From Desulfobacteraceae bacterium (lineage in GTDB: Bacteria > Desulfobacterota > DSM-4660 > Desulfatiglandales > Desulfatiglandaceae), in NCBI GenBank assembly GCA_020349865.1, contig CP070700.1, forward strand, positions 4,872,953 to 4,888,152: DNA of 15,200 nt, in the 5' to 3' direction. Each line of letters opens with the position of its first letter. The first letter of the stretch is position 1. This document shows, piece after piece, positions 14,181 to 15,200 of this stretch. A program made the position numbers and the translations under genes. The notes beneath the pieces are model-generated. The model worked only from the letters and a program-made list of their open reading frames with translations, ran no database searches and was not told the DNA's origin.

Positions 14181-15200
14181 TTGAATTCCGTTGCTCAAAT
14201 TCGTATCCGGAAGGCCAACAACGCCCCAGTGAATCCCAAGGGGGATTTTGTTCTCTACTGGATGACGGCTTATCGCCGTATTCATTGGAACTTCAGTCTT
14301 GACCGGGCAGTATCCCGGGCCAAGGAGATGGACAAGCCCTTGGTAATCCTGGAGGCTTTGCGTTGCTGTTATGATTGGGCCAGTGATCGTTTTCACCGCT
14401 TCATCCTTGACGGCATGGCGGATAATGCGAGGCAGCTCAAAAAAAACAGGGTCTTATATTACCCCTATGTGGAACCATTCCCGGATGCGGACAAGGGCCT
14501 CATTCAGGCCCTGGGCAGAAGGGCCTGCGTGGTGGTAACTGATGATTACCCAGCCTTCTTTCTTCCTCGCATGGTAGCATCAGCTTCAAAGAAACTGGGA
14601 GTTCTGGTGGAGCAAGTGGACTCCAACGGCCTTCTGCCGATGCGGGCCGCAGATCAGGCCTTTTCCACTGCCTATGCATTTCGGAGATTCCTGCAGAAAC
14701 ACCTCCCATCCTATATTTTCGAGCATCCGAAAGCAGAACCCCTTAAAGGCCTAAAGATCAAGCGGTTGAATTCGCTGCCGGAGGAAATCATAAAACGCTG
14801 GCCCCCTGCCTCGCCCGGTCTTCTTGAAGGAGATGCCGGGTCATTATCCTCACTGCCCATTGACCACAAAGTGGGCGTGACCGAGGAGAGCGGCGGCCCA
14901 GTCCACGCCCAACGCGCTCTCAAAGGTTTTTTAGAAGATCGTTTACCCTATTACGCAGAGAGCCGCAATCAACCTGAAGAGGAAGGACCAAGCGGTCTTT
15001 CGCCATACCTCCACTTTGGCCACATTTCTGCCCACGATATATTTCACCAGATCATGGAGAAAGAAAACTGGTTTTTTGACAGCCTCTCTAAAACGGCAAG
15101 GGGCAACCGGGCCGGGTGGTGGGGAATGAGTCAGTCTTCTGAGGCCTTCCTGGATCAGCTCATTACCTGGCGTGAGTTGGGTTTCAATATGTGCTCGCAA
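14181..15200 (+). CDS. phr: Class II CPD DNA photolyase, 3' end outside the window
   Basis: Repairs cyclobutane pyrimidine dimers with light, using FAD. The frame is open without a stop for 340 codons to the window edge; class II enzymes are usually about 450-480 residues, so roughly a quarter is missing. Family features: VNPKGDFVLYWMTAYRR (17-33), the opening of the antenna-binding domain; DRAVSRAKEMDKPLVIL; VVVTDDYPAFFLPRM; then the FAD domain with SGLSPYLHFGHIS (271-283) and SEAFLDQLITWRELGFN (320-336), the class II form of the motif. No in-frame ATG precedes the homology; a TTG at 14181 preceded 9 nt upstream by AAGGA is chosen as start. The frame is open further back, but without start codon or similarity. 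It follows the flavin-binding protein gene by 83 bp. Confidence 0.9.
   Translation, partial: MNSVAQIRIRKANNAPVNPKGDFVLYWMTAYRRIHWNFSLDRAVSRAKEMDKPLVILEALRCCYDWASDRFHRFILDGMADNARQLKKNRVLYYPYVEPFPDADKGLIQALGRRACVVVTDDYPAFFLPRMVASASKKLGVLVEQVDSNGLLPMRAADQAFSTAYAFRRFLQKHLPSYIFEHPKAEPLKGLKIKRLNSLPEEIIKRWPPASPGLLEGDAGSLSSLPIDHKVGVTEESGGPVHAQRALKGFLEDRLPYYAESRNQPEEEGPSGLSPYLHFGHISAHDIFHQIMEKENWFFDSLSKTARGNRAGWWGMSQSSEAFLDQLITWRELGFNMCSQ

Noticed and set aside
14010..15200. Four minus-strand frames (14010-14396, 14500-14709, 14711-14923, 14943-15200)
   Set aside because: They lie opposite or mostly opposite the photolyase reading frame, which is continuous and has clear class II motifs.

Overview
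The window looks like a strictly anaerobic bacterium, most likely a sulfate-reducing or syntrophic member of the Desulfobacterota (former Deltaproteobacteria). This is inferred from gene content: a selenocysteine formate dehydrogenase with a GltD-type flavoprotein partner, a four-subunit ferredoxin-dependent 2-oxoacid oxidoreductase, and two small proteins (an ERR/DRR repeat protein and a Cys/Trp-rich protein) of kinds I associate with this phylum. No rRNA, tRNA, CRISPR array or intact insertion sequence was seen.

Layout. Positions 1-857 hold the 3' part of a ThiI/MnmA-like tRNA thiolation protein, convergent with a membrane-anchored coiled-coil protein (909-1781, minus). Positions 1970-6704 (minus) form a two-gene formate dehydrogenase operon. 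The catalytic subunit fdhA is one 922-residue gene interrupted by an in-frame UGA at 5568-5570. That UGA lies at the active-site position and is followed by a SECIS hairpin, so it is read as selenocysteine. Downstream, the partner protein joins the C-terminal Fe-S domain of NuoF to a GltD/NfnB-like FAD and NAD(P)H module. A divergent intergenic region (6705-6991) carries back-to-back sigma70-like promoters. From it the plus strand reads a tightly overlapping operon (6992-9627) for ferredoxin, alpha, beta and gamma subunits of a 2-oxoacid:ferredoxin oxidoreductase (Vor/Kor type).

Positions 9684-12966 are accessory or decayed: a collapsed fragment of an acetolactate-synthase-like TPP enzyme, an intact metallo-beta-lactamase-fold hydrolase, almost 900 bp without a convincing gene but rich in nested inverted repeats, two small genuine genes (11568-11831 and 12112-12300), and a 24-codon stub of an SdhA/FrdA-type flavoprotein. 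The right end holds a DUF523 protein (minus), a pyridoxamine-phosphate-oxidase-fold flavin-binding protein, and the first 340 codons of a class II DNA photolyase, which starts at TTG and runs off the window.

How the genes may work together. The formate dehydrogenase would link formate/CO2 to NAD(P)H, and the divergent Vor/Kor enzyme would link a 2-oxoacid and CoA to an acyl-CoA, CO2 and reduced ferredoxin. Both handle CO2 and low-potential electrons, and their shared intergenic region makes joint regulation plausible but unproven. The most notable feature is the selenocysteine FdhA with its unusual partner. The most open question is what the nested inverted-repeat block at 10773-11025 is.
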